Origin: FEN-1297 sp964498065
GTDB lineage: Bacteria > Bacteroidota > Ignavibacteria > Ignavibacteriales > Ignavibacteriaceae
DNA length: 39,931 bases
Direction of reading: 5' to 3'
Assembly: GCA_964498065.1 (NCBI GenBank)
Contig: CAZCFZ010000034.1
Location: 1-39,931 of the forward strand
Every line of letters starts with the position of its first letter. Position 1 is the stretch's first letter. Under the pieces are notes generated by a model, which was not told where the DNA came from, made no database searches, and was given only the letters and a program-made list of their open reading frames with translations. Positions 8,934 through 15,597 of this stretch are shown here, in pieces. The translations under genes and the position numbers were made by a program.

Positions 8934-9770
8934 ATGCGAACCAAACTTTTAATTACCGTTAAAGCCTACCCGGCGCTTTCCAAGAAATACAATGAAACTG
9001 TCTGCACGGCAGGCATAACTGGGGAAGGTAAATGGATAAGAATTTATCCTATTCCTTTCAGGCAGCTTGATTACAAAAATCAATTTAGAAAATATGAGTG
9101 GGTAGAACTTGATCTGGAAAGAAACACAAGTGATTTTAGACCGGAATCTTATCGTCCCCGTGATTTATTTCTAAAAGATTTGATTTCAAATGGTTTTATT
9201 AAAGCAGATGGGAATACCTGGAAAGAAAGAAGAAAATTCGTACTTAAAAATGTTTATACTAATTTGGAACTTTTAATAAATGAGGCAAAAAACAAAAATA
9301 TCTGTACTTCATTAGCTGTATTTAAACCGGCAAGGATATTGGATTTTACTTATGAGCCAACCGATAGAGAATGGAAAAAAGAAAAGCTTGATTACTTAAA
9401 ATCAAAAAAGCTGCAGTTAAATCTTTTTGACAATGAGAATGAAGATGACATTTCAGGTTTTGAAGCTGTTAATAAATTGCCGTATAAATTTTCTTTCAGT
9501 TTCGAAGATGATTCAGGCAAAAGTTCAAAGCTTATGATAGAGGACTGGGAAACAGGTATGCTTTACTGGAATTCTTTAATAACGCACAAAGGCAATGTAA
9601 AAAAAGCTTGTGAAGATGTAAAAAAGAAATATTTTAATGATTTTGCTAAAACCAAGGATTATTATTTCTTTTTAGGAACAACAAAGCTGCACCATTTTGT
9701 TGCACCAAATCCTTTTATAATTATCGGTGACTTTAGACCGAAACATATTTTCCAGGAAAGACTTTTTTAA
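8934..9770 (+). CDS. Conserved hypothetical partner of the DUF488 protein, 278 aa
   Basis: This is a soluble protein of a family I know only as conserved hypothetical, usually next to DUF488 genes. Recognisable features are the N-terminal KLLITVKAYPALSKKYNETV and CTAGITGEGKWIRIYPIPFR. A central DFRPESYRP follows, then NKLPYKFSFSFEDD, a LMIEDWE motif and a C-terminal HHFVAPNPFIIIGDF. There are no membrane segments and no catalytic motif I can name. The start ATG is preceded by AGGGGATAAAC, a usable ribosome site, and lies 9 bases after the upstream stop. Its own TAA is immediately joined to a fragment of the 62-aa gene (9769 onward), so the right edge of this two-gene module coincides with a repeat boundary. 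Confidence 0.75.
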   Translation: MRTKLLITVKAYPALSKKYNETVCTAGITGEGKWIRIYPIPFRQLDYKNQFRKYEWVELDLERNTSDFRPESYRPRDLFLKDLISNGFIKADGNTWKERRKFVLKNVYTNLELLINEAKNKNICTSLAVFKPARILDFTYEPTDREWKKEKLDYLKSKKLQLNLFDNENEDDISGFEAVNKLPYKFSFSFEDDSGKSSKLMIEDWETGMLYWNSLITHKGNVKKACEDVKKKYFNDFAKTKDYYFFLGTTKLHHFVAPNPFIIIGDFRPKHIFQERLF

Positions 9771-9840
9771 GGAAATTTCTTGAGTCAATTGGTTATGGGG
9801 GACAGGCTTTTAGGGAGCTGGCAAAAGGAAACATGGTATA
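9769..9840 (+). pseudogene. 3' fragment (copy B) of the 62-aa small gene
   Basis: Starting at the last A of the upstream stop codon, the frame reads RKFLESIGYGGQAFRELAKG and then NMV before a TAA. It lines up with RKFLESIGHKVPGFRDLLKG and NEE of the 7327-7515 gene. The following bases, GATAAATCATTTCTCAAATAACA, also resemble the spacer after the intact copy. No upstream part of the gene remains. Confidence 0.6.
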
Positions 9841-10110
9841 AGGGGATTGATAAATCATTTCTCAAATAACACACTTTAATAACTAAGCGAAGACATACCA
9901 GCTGAACAGCATATACCGGAGCGAAAGTAAAAAATATTAAGTTTAGGAAATTTCTTAGGGCAATCGTGGATAAGAATGAATAAACTTCATTTAATATAAG
10001 CTTCCCAAATTAAATTGCTAATAAAGTTTAATTATATTTTTTTATAATAAAAGGAAATTGCTTATGTTTAATTATAAAATATCATAATTAAAGTGGAAGA
10101 GCTAAAAGCG
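9771..10110. other. Intergenic gap with two small-gene fragments
   Basis: Besides copies B and C of the repeated 3' fragment, this gap ends in an AT-rich stretch (10000-10090) that probably holds the promoter of the Fic gene. No complete gene was seen. Confidence 0.5.
9924..9982 (+). pseudogene. 3' fragment (copy C) of the repeated small gene
   Basis: The bases GCGAAAGTAAAAAATATTAA, then GTTTAGGAAATTTCTTAGGG, match copy D (11452 onward) closely. The frame gives AKVKNIKFRKFLRAIVDKNE and a stop. It is more diverged than copies A and D and is clearly not functional by itself. Confidence 0.5.
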
Positions 10111-11247
10111 ATGAAAATCGAACTATTTAAAAGCGGACAATACCTGCAGCAGTATCAATACAAGAGTTTCTCGCCGTCTAAAATAAACAATGAATGGACC
10201 TGGGAAGACGGCAGAATTAACACATTATTAGCGGAAGCAAATAGGAAGGTCGGTTCATTAGATACATTTGCTCTTCAGGTGCCGGATATCGATATTTTTA
10301 TTGAAATGCACATTGCAAAAGAGGCAACCAAATCAAGCAGGATAGAAGGGACTCAAACTAATATAGAAGAAGCCGTAAAAGACAGTTCCGGTATCTCACC
10401 TGAAAGGAAAGATGACTGGCAGGAGGTTCATAATTATATTGAAGCGATGAATAGTTCGATTGGTAAATTAAAAACCTTACCCGTATCAACAAGATTAATT
10501 AAAGACGCTCACCGGATTCTGATGCAAAGTGTAAGAGGTGAACATAGGCATCCCGGCGAATTCAGAACCAGTCAGAATTGGATTGGCGGTGCATCGCTCA
10601 AAGATGCGGTCTATATTCCGCCTGTGCATACGGAAGTTAATGAATTGATGAGCGATCTGGAAAATTTTTTGCATAATGATAAGATAGATGTCCCGGTACT
10701 AATCCGTGCATGTATAGCTCACTATCAATTTGAAACCATTCACCCGTTTTTAGACGGCAACGGAAGAATCGGGAGGCTTTTAATTACATTATACCTGGTT
10801 AATAAAAATATATTAACTAAACCGTCACTTTATCTTTCCGATTATTTTGAAAAACACCGGCAGCTTTATTATGATAATTTGAATAATGTGAGAATTAAAA
10901 ATGATCTTCTTCAATGGATAAAATTTTTTCTGGTAGGGATTATTGAAACCAGTGAAAACGGGATTAATACTTTTAAAACTGTATTAAAATTAAAAGAAAA
11001 TATTGAGGATAAAAAACTGACTGAACTCGGTAAAAAATTACCAATGGCAAAACAATTAATGAAATATTTATACAAGAAACCCGTTGTAAATGTTCAAGAG
11101 ATTCGTAAAGCATTAAAAGTTTCTTTACCTACAGCCAACTCCATTATTTCTGATTTTGAAAGATTAAAAATTTTGAATGAAAAGACCGGCTGGAAAAGAA
11201 ACCGTGAGTTTGAATTTACCGAATATTTAGAACTATTTAAGGATTAG
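10111..11247 (+). CDS. Fic family protein (class II, self-inhibited AMPylase-like), 378 aa
   Basis: Fic proteins usually transfer AMP from ATP to a target protein. From the preferred ATG at 10111 the inhibitory helix motif SSRIEGTQ lies at about 75-82, before the Fic core, which makes this a class II Fic. The full active-site loop HPFLDGNGRIGR is at about 211-222 with the catalytic His and the anion-binding and Arg residues intact. The N-terminal YQYKSFSPS block is usual for the family. Residues 310-375 form a likely winged helix (VNVQEIRKALKVSLPTANS). A GTG six codons upstream (10093) is possible, but GGAAGAG just before the ATG favours the latter. The gene stands alone between small-gene fragments C and D. 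Such stand-alone Fic proteins are widespread accessory genes; the target cannot be told. Confidence 0.92.
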   Translation: MKIELFKSGQYLQQYQYKSFSPSKINNEWTWEDGRINTLLAEANRKVGSLDTFALQVPDIDIFIEMHIAKEATKSSRIEGTQTNIEEAVKDSSGISPERKDDWQEVHNYIEAMNSSIGKLKTLPVSTRLIKDAHRILMQSVRGEHRHPGEFRTSQNWIGGASLKDAVYIPPVHTEVNELMSDLENFLHNDKIDVPVLIRACIAHYQFETIHPFLDGNGRIGRLLITLYLVNKNILTKPSLYLSDYFEKHRQLYYDNLNNVRIKNDLLQWIKFFLVGIIETSENGINTFKTVLKLKENIEDKKLTELGKKLPMAKQLMKYLYKKPVVNVQEIRKALKVSLPTANSIISDFERLKILNEKTGWKRNREFEFTEYLELFKD

Positions 11248-11326
11248 TAAAAGCGACAGCAGCAATATCAGAGCCTTTTGAATTACCGAAGCAAAATTAG
11301 AGTTATTAAGAATTTAAAACAAAAAA

Positions 11327-11349
11327 TGCGAATACAAATGATATTCGCA
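11327..11349 (-). terminator. Terminator-like hairpin on the minus strand
   Basis: TGCGAATA and TATTCGCA form an 8-bp stem with a 7-base loop. On the minus strand it is followed by a T-rich run (TTTTTTGTTTT). It lies just downstream, in tRNA sense, of the broken tRNA-Lys copy, as a tRNA terminator would. On the plus strand it also follows the Fic gene by about 80 bases but lacks a T run. Confidence 0.5.
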
Positions 11350-11355
11350 CTAAAT

Positions 11356-11439
11356 CAGTGCATCCTGCGGTACTCTTCCGTAGGTTGGAAGGACTCCTAC
11401 GGAGAATCCCTTCGGGAGAAACGGCGACCTGCTAATTAA
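11356..11439 (-). pseudogene. Broken copy of the 3' half of tRNA-Lys, split by an insert
   Basis: Plus-strand CAGTGCATCCTGCGG (11356-11370) matches the acceptor and T-arm end of the intact tRNA at 13188, and ACGGCGACCTGCTAATTAA (11421-11439) matches its T-arm, variable region and anticodon arm with one mismatch over 18 bases. Between them about 50 bases replace the T loop. The copy is in the same orientation as the tRNA, stops at the anticodon loop and lies on its 3' side, as expected for an attachment-site duplication left by an element integrated into the tRNA gene. Confidence 0.65.
11373..11418. repeat. Insert with two hairpins inside the tRNA remnant
   Basis: TCCGTAGG (11377-11384) pairs with CCTACGGA (11396-11403). 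Directly after, TCCC-TTCG-GGGA-like bases (11407-11416) can form a short hairpin with a TTCG loop. The pair looks like a small structured repeat that landed in the tRNA remnant. Related-looking 'GGACTCC...CGGA' words occur in the spacers at 31314 and 33700. Confidence 0.4.
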
Positions 11440-11543
11440 TGCATACCAAAACGAAAGTAAAAAACATTGAGGTTAGAAAATTTCTTGAGTCAATCGGGCA
11501 TAAAGTGCCGGGGTTTAAGGATTTAATGGACAAACAAATTTAA
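11439..11543 (+). pseudogene. 3' fragment (copy D) of the 62-aa small gene, open as a 34-aa frame
   Basis: An ATG created at the junction with the tRNA remnant opens 34 codons. The peptide ends VRKFLESIGHKVPGFKDLMD and KQI, nearly identical to the C-terminus of the 7327-7515 protein. The N-terminal half is missing, and no ribosome site is visible, so I call it a remnant, although the frame is clean. Confidence 0.6.
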
Positions 11544-11602
11544 ATTGATTAGGGTGTTGAATAAAGTTAATTAATCAGAATTTGTAGGATTGCTATTGAA
11601 AT

Positions 11603-11715
11603 TTAGGGAATAACCTAATTTATATGCAAATATTTTAGGGTATTACCTAATATTTTTCTTGTAATTATTAGGATATAGCCTTATATTTACAAAAATAAAT
11701 AAGGATATTCCCTAA
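11603..11715 (+). promoter_or_regulatory. Four evenly spaced palindromic operator sites before mobile mystery protein A
   Basis: Four 16-base palindromes fit TTAGGNNATNNCCTAA. They are TTAGGGAATAACCTAA (11603-11618), TTAGGGTATTACCTAA (11635-11650), TTAGGATATAGCCTTA (11668-11683) and TAAGGATATTCCCTAA (11700-11715). Start-to-start spacing is 32, 33 and 32 bases, about three DNA turns, so a bound dimer would sit on the same face each time. The last site ends on the A of the ATG. The gene behind it encodes an HTH protein, so autoregulation is the natural reading. Confidence 0.8.
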
Positions 11716-12179
11716 TGAAAAATTTAGATAAATCTTTAATGATTGAACAGCTTGATAAAAAGCTGTCTAAATTTGCTGAAATTGAAAATAATTTAACACC
11801 GGAAATCGGCTGGATAAAATCAATACGATTGGCTTTAAATATTTCACTTACTCAATTCGCTAAAATGCTTAAAAAATCTTCACCGACCGTAAAAGAATTA
11901 GAAGAAAGGGAGGCAAATAAAAATATTACTCTTAAAAAGCTGATTGAAATTGGCGATGCATTAAATTTAAGATTTGTTTACGGTTTTGTTCCGAAAGACG
12001 GTTCGCTTGAAAAAATTATTGAGAATCGGGCTTACAAAATTGCAGAAGAAATTGTAATGAGAACATCACATACTATGAAGCTTGAAGATCAGGAAAACAG
12101 TGAAGAGAGACTTAAAAAGGCAATAAAAGACAGGGCGGAGAAAATTAAAAACGAATTACCGAAATATTTATGGGATTAG
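11715..12179 (+). CDS. Mobile mystery protein A (HTH regulator of a Fic module), 154 aa
   Basis: The protein matches the 'mobile mystery protein A' family, known only as partner of protein B on mobile DNA. A Cro/C1-type HTH covers residues about 31-88 (GWIKSIRLALNISLTQFAK, then SSPTVKELEERE and ITLKKLIEIGDAL). The family's later signature HTMKLEDQ is at 119-126. It overlaps protein B by 10 bases, so the two are co-translated. The start ATG is inside the last of four operator-like palindromes, which suggests that this protein represses its own operon. By analogy with other HTH-Fic pairs it may be the antitoxin; the (S/T)xxxE(G/N) inhibition motif is not clearly present, so direct Fic inhibition is unproven. 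Confidence 0.88.
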   Translation: MKNLDKSLMIEQLDKKLSKFAEIENNLTPEIGWIKSIRLALNISLTQFAKMLKKSSPTVKELEEREANKNITLKKLIEIGDALNLRFVYGFVPKDGSLEKIIENRAYKIAEEIVMRTSHTMKLEDQENSEERLKKAIKDRAEKIKNELPKYLWD

Positions 12180-12766
12180 ATCTCGATTTTTTTGAGGGGC
12201 AAACCCCTCTTGATGAAGATGAAAAAAATGGATTATTAATCCTTACTATCACAACTCGAGGTGAACTGGATGAGTTTGAGCAGTTAGGAGTTGAGAAAGC
12301 AAATGAATGGCTGCTTACAAAAAAATTTTCAATTGATAAAATATTGAGCGAAGATTTTGTCAGAGACTTGCATAAGAGAATGTTTTCCGATACCTGGGAA
12401 TGGGCCGGCGGATTCAGAAAAACGGAAAAGAATATAGGCGCTGATCCTGTTATGATTCCAATCGAGTTAAAAAATCTGCTTGATGATTGCAAATATTGGA
12501 TTGATAATAAAGTTTTTGATATTGATGAAATCGCAGTAAGATTAAGTCACAGAATGGTATGGATTCATCCATTTGCGAATGGTAACGGAAGGCATTCCCG
12601 TTTAATGGCAGATGTTCTGGTAAACAAGGGATTTGGGAAACCTTATTTTACCTGGGGCAGCAAGAACCTGGTAAAACAAGGTGAAGCAAAGACAAAATAT
12701 TTGGAAGCATTAAGAGCTGCTGATAAAAACGATTATAAACTTTTAATTGAATTTGCAAGATTATAA
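12170..12766 (+). CDS. Mobile mystery protein B (Fic domain protein), 198 aa
   Basis: Matches the 'mobile mystery protein B' family. The N-terminus GLDLDFFEGQTPLDEDEKNG and ITTRGELDEFEQ are family hallmarks. The Fic core follows, with FVRDLHKRMFSDTWEWAGGF and the complete active loop HPFANGNGRHSR at residues 133-144, so AMP transfer is chemically plausible. The end (FTWGSKNL) is also typical, and the length of 198 residues is normal. It starts 10 bases inside gene A and shares its promoter and operators. The pair behaves like a toxin-antitoxin-type passenger, which is inferred from the arrangement. It is the second, unrelated Fic gene within 2 kb. Confidence 0.9.
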   Translation: MGLDLDFFEGQTPLDEDEKNGLLILTITTRGELDEFEQLGVEKANEWLLTKKFSIDKILSEDFVRDLHKRMFSDTWEWAGGFRKTEKNIGADPVMIPIELKNLLDDCKYWIDNKVFDIDEIAVRLSHRMVWIHPFANGNGRHSRLMADVLVNKGFGKPYFTWGSKNLVKQGEAKTKYLEALRAADKNDYKLLIEFARL

Positions 12767-12771
12767 TCAAT

Positions 12772-12856
12772 GCTCGGGCATGATGAATAATTAGGAATGA
12801 AGAATTAACAATTAAAAATGGGGTTTAAAATGCGGGATGAGAATGTTAGATAAAGG
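12772..12856 (+). repeat. Copy E of the repeat, leading into the RAYT gene
   Basis: TCAATGCTCGGGCAT resembles the 'ESIGH' codons of the small gene (TCAATCGGGCAT in copy D). The rest (12782-12852) is nearly the same as 7510-7579, containing ATTAAAAATGGGG, AAAATGCGGGATG and GAATGTTAGATAAA. It therefore joins a small-gene remnant to the upstream region and first codons of the transposase. Confidence 0.6.
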
Positions 12857-13166
12857 AGACAAACAATATAGATTACCGGGTTATGATTATTCCGGGGAAG
12901 GCAACTACTTTGTATCAATATGCATGTATAACCGTAATGAATATTTTGGAAAGATAATTAGCGGTAAAATGATTTTATTGAATGCCGGTAAAATTGCAGA
13001 TAAGAATTGGATTGAAATTCCGGGTAAAATTGAAAATGTAAAATTAGATGCCTATCAAATAATGCCGGATCATTTCCATGGAATAATTTCAATCCGTAGG
13101 AATTTGACCCACCTGCCGGACGTGCATGTTTATCAAATTCAATTAAAAATTAAAAGAATTTCATAA
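12837..13166 (+). pseudogene. Truncated REP-associated tyrosine transposase (RAYT, Y1 family)
   Basis: The start YRLPGYDYSGEGNYFVSICM, the central block and the metal-binding MPDHFHGII (His79-x-His81) are those of RAYT/IS200-like Y1 transposases. Full-length members are around 180-200 residues and carry a catalytic Tyr in the C-terminal part. Here the frame stops after 109 residues and no Tyr region follows. In the next frame 13160-13188 reads FINEIRTKDM, which resembles the later RAYT segment, so a deletion and frameshift are likely. The remnant then runs into the tRNA-Lys 3' end. A second ATG at 12843 is possible. The transposase is almost certainly inactive. Confidence 0.8.
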
Positions 13167-13175
13167 ATGAAATTC
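13145..13175 (-). terminator. Probable intrinsic terminator of tRNA-Lys
   Basis: On the minus strand GAATTTCA and TGAAATTC (13175 down to 13156) form an 8-bp stem with a 4-base loop, followed by TTTTAATTTTT. It lies 13 bases after the tRNA's CCA end. It overlaps the tail of the RAYT remnant, so its origin may be coincidental, but its position is right for a tRNA terminator. Confidence 0.6.
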
Positions 13176-13187
13176 GTACAAAGGATA

Positions 13188-13263
13188 TGGTGCACCCTGC
13201 CGGGCTCGAACCGGCGACCTGCTGATTAAGAGTCAGATGCTCTACCAACTGAGCTAAGGGTGC
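13188..13263 (-). tRNA. tRNA-Lys(CTT)
   Basis: On the minus strand the 76 bases fold as a complete tRNA. The acceptor stem GCACCCT pairs with AGGGTGC, the D arm is GCTC/GAGC, and the T stem GCCGG/CCGGC carries loop TTCGAGC. The CCA end is encoded. The anticodon loop CTCTTAA gives anticodon CTT, lysine. Its 3' side faces the accessory island and a partial copy lies at 11356-11439, so this gene probably served as an integration site. Confidence 0.95.
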
Positions 13264-13744
13264 GGGGCAAAATTAATGAAATTTGTAGCTTTTTCAAAAC
13301 AAGCTTTTGACCGGCTTTTTCATTTAATTCTTCTTTGTAACCTAGGATGCACAGCAAAACTTCATTTAGCAGCAGTTCTTTCAGTCGGATTTTTTACAAG
13401 ATTGGGTAGTGTCCCAATTTGCTTAAATCTTGAAAATTATTTTTTTGTCATCCCGGGCGAAGTCGAGGGATTTAATGAAATTAAATGACGTCATGACGAG
13501 CGGAGTCGAGCCATGACGTCCTTTAGCGAAAAAAATAATAAATACTAGGACACCGCTCAAAGTTGAATTTATATAACCAATTATTTAATTTGTTCTAAAA
13601 GCGGATTGAATAAATACCTTGCAAATAATATTTTTACGGGATACAATTGGCATAAGGCAAGGATGTTAAATTTATTCCCGGTACAAACAGTGCCTATTTT
13701 TCATTTTATTTAATAAAAATTTTTATTCATTATAAGGAGAGGAA
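13264..13744. other. Intergenic gap with MITE-like segment and hairpin
   Basis: The segment 13404-13557 is bounded by GGGTAGTGTCCC and TAGGACACCGCT, which are partly inverted. Inside are the word TCATCCCGGGCGAAGTCGAG, a repeat type common in this group of bacteria, and a perfect hairpin GACGTCATG (13487-13495) with CATGACGTC (13512-13520). The rest should hold the promoter for the tRNA on the left and for the secreted protein on the right. No gene was seen. Confidence 0.45.
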
Positions 13745-14641
13745 ATGAAATATTTTATAATCTTTTCGTTTGCATTTCTCCTATTTCTATTTTTACCGAC
13801 TGCACATGCTCAGTATGTAATTCAACAAACCGAGTACAGCATTCCTATTACAAATAATATGTGGCCCCAGGATAAAGGGTTTAAAAGCAGTACCGAAGAA
13901 GCTGAGTACTTTTTGAATCTTCCGGATAACAAACTGATGGGTGATAAAAAAAGCGGAGGTAATGAAAAAAAAGAAAGCAATTCTACAATTTATTTAAAAG
14001 GAAATAACTTTGCCGTAGACAGTTATTCTTCCAAAGGTGAAAAATCATCAACAATAGTAAATGCAGATAAAGGGATGGTTTATCTTGTTATGTGGCCGAG
14101 AAAAACAGTAATGGAAATGTCGTCCAAAGATATGGAAGAAATGCAGAAGAATGCCGAAGCTGCCGGAAAGGAAATGCAAAAGAAACTTTCACCGGAGATG
14201 CAGAAACAAATGAATGAAGAAGAAGCAGAGAAAAAGTCGCAGCCCGGTCCGGAGGTTAAATATACCGGCAAGGAAAAGAACATAAACGGATTTAACTGCA
14301 AACAGTACCTTGTTGAACAAGGCGATAATGTAATGATGATTTGGGCGGCAGACGACAACGAAGGTGTATCCAAAAATATTGGAAACGCAACACAAAAAAT
14401 GAAGTCGTTATTCCCGAGCAGCGGTGAGGAAGAAAAAGACGAATGGGAACTTCTGCCGGGCAAAATTCCTATTGTATTAAAAACATACAACAGCAGCATG
14501 GACGGATCGCATATTGAAATTCAGGAGATTACAAAAATATCAAAAGAGAATCCGCCGGAGGGAAAATTTACTCCCCCGGGAAAGGCGCAGGGGTTTACTA
14601 CGCGGTCGATGAAGGATATGATGAACAGCGGGGATAATTAA
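13745..14641 (+). CDS. Secreted DUF4412-like protein, 298 aa
   Basis: A clear signal peptide (MKYFIIFSFAFLLFLFLPTA, then HAQ at the cleavage site near residue 22) sends the protein to the periplasm or outside. The body has the features of DUF4412: a segment on a stored or measured state (STIVNADKGMVYLVMWPRK), a central GFNCKQYLVEQG, MIWAADD and a C-terminal IPIVLKTYN. Residues about 120-165 are rich in Met, Glu and Lys and likely helical. Function is unknown for the family. The start is supported by AAGGAGAGG 5 bases upstream. It has its own transcription unit; the gene after it is on the same strand 180 bases away. Confidence 0.8.
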   Translation: MKYFIIFSFAFLLFLFLPTAHAQYVIQQTEYSIPITNNMWPQDKGFKSSTEEAEYFLNLPDNKLMGDKKSGGNEKKESNSTIYLKGNNFAVDSYSSKGEKSSTIVNADKGMVYLVMWPRKTVMEMSSKDMEEMQKNAEAAGKEMQKKLSPEMQKQMNEEEAEKKSQPGPEVKYTGKEKNINGFNCKQYLVEQGDNVMMIWAADDNEGVSKNIGNATQKMKSLFPSSGEEEKDEWELLPGKIPIVLKTYNSSMDGSHIEIQEITKISKENPPEGKFTPPGKAQGFTTRSMKDMMNSGDN

Positions 14642-14821
14642 AATACCGGATTTAATCTTGTAAAATATTAGAAACTGAATAAAGGCGGAATAAATTAAGT
14701 AATTAATGAGGTTTTGGCAGTTTTTAGATCAGTTTTGGAATTTTCCCTTCTTTTTTTTGTTATTGTAATATATCAAATAAAGACTATTTTAGTAGGGGAG
14801 AATATTTTGGAAGAGGGATAT

Positions 14822-15127
14822 ATGGAAATTTATGCCAAACTTTTTGCGGATAAATCGGTAATAACAGTAGATAAAAATAAATTTATCGGTGTAGAGGGAG
14901 AAACATTTCAAAACCTTGTTAATAATTCGATTGATAAAGGAAGTAAAAGCATTTCAATTGATTTATCTAAAGTAAACTACATATCAAGCAGCGGAGTCGA
15001 ACTTCTTATGCACGCCTATAGATCATGCAGTAAAAATAATGTTAAGTTTAATGTTGAGGGAGCCAATAAACTGGTAAAGGATGTATTAAGCAGTTTAAAA
15101 CTGTCTAAGATTTTTAATATTAGTTAA
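14822..15127 (+). CDS. STAS domain protein (anti-anti-sigma-like), 101 aa
   Basis: A single STAS domain similar to anti-sigma-factor antagonists of the SpoIIAA type, which act in partner-switching regulation. The conserved segment reads IDLSKVNYISSSGVELLMHA. Ser56 lines up with the usual phosphorylated serine and Ser57-Gly58 complete the motif. The frame is open upstream to a TTG at 14714, but the ATG at 14822 is chosen for two reasons: the paralogue at 15292 starts at the same point, and GAGGGA lies just before it. It is about 60% identical by eye to that paralogue, so the two come from a tandem duplication. No anti-sigma kinase, phosphatase or sigma gene is nearby. Confidence 0.85.
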   Translation: MEIYAKLFADKSVITVDKNKFIGVEGETFQNLVNNSIDKGSKSISIDLSKVNYISSSGVELLMHAYRSCSKNNVKFNVEGANKLVKDVLSSLKLSKIFNIS

Positions 15128-15236
15128 AGCGGACACAATAAAGAAAGGTTGTTAAAATACTCCCCCCAACAGAAATCAAATTGCCTAGGTCAACGTAACC
15201 ATATCCTTTATTTAATTTTTTTATTTCTATTTACTA

Positions 15237-15264
15237 TTGACAAAATAGAAATAATGGCTAACTT
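15237..15264 (+). promoter_or_regulatory. Possible promoter for the second STAS gene
   Basis: TTGACA at 15237-15242 and TAACTT at 15259-15264 are separated by 16 bases and lie about 30 bases before the ATG. The first box is perfect and the second is weak. It would let the second STAS gene be expressed separately from the first. Confidence 0.35.
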
Positions 15265-15291
15265 AGCATAAAAGAAAAAAAGGAGAGAGTT

Positions 15292-15597
15292 ATGGAGATA
15301 AGTGCGAAATATGATAAAGACAAATCTATAATCTTTATTGATAAAAAAAGTTTAATCGGAGTTGAAGGAGAAGAATTTCAAAACCTGGTCCAAAATTCAA
15401 TTGACAAAGGAAGTAAGAGCATTACAGTTGATTTATCTAATGTTGAGTATATGTCTAGCTGGGGAATCGGGCTGCTGGTTCATGCCTATACATCGTGCCA
15501 TCATAAAAATGTAAGTTTCGGCCTTGAGGGTGTTAATGAACAGGTTAAGAATGTTTTAGGTCAATTAAAATTAACAGAGATTTTTGATATTATTTAA
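15292..15597 (+). CDS. Second STAS domain protein, 101 aa
   Basis: Same length and layout as the preceding STAS protein (VDLSNVEYMSSWGIGLLVHA). The serine at the phosphorylation position (Ser56) is kept, but the next residue, Ser in the first copy, is Trp57, an unusual bulky change in this tight turn. This may alter kinase recognition or partner binding and suggests the two copies have separated in function. A good ribosome site (AAGGAGAG) precedes the ATG. It has its own possible promoter in the 164-base gap between the copies. The partner proteins are not in the window. Confidence 0.85.
   Translation: MEISAKYDKDKSIIFIDKKSLIGVEGEEFQNLVQNSIDKGSKSITVDLSNVEYMSSWGIGLLVHAYTSCHHKNVSFGLEGVNEQVKNVLGQLKLTEIFDII

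Noticed and set aside
11603..11715. CRISPR-like array (four repeats with spacers of about 16 bases)
   Set aside because: Repeats are only 16 bases, palindromic and degenerate, with very short spacers, and they sit on a promoter before an HTH gene; operators explain them better.
13276..13488. 70-codon open frame right of the tRNA
   Set aside because: It crosses the MITE-like end and the repeat CATCCCGGGCGAAGTCGAG, has no ribosome site and no protein-like pattern.
14080..14499. 139-codon minus-strand frame
   Set aside because: It is fully opposite the secreted DUF4412-like gene, Ser/Phe-rich as expected for an antisense shadow.
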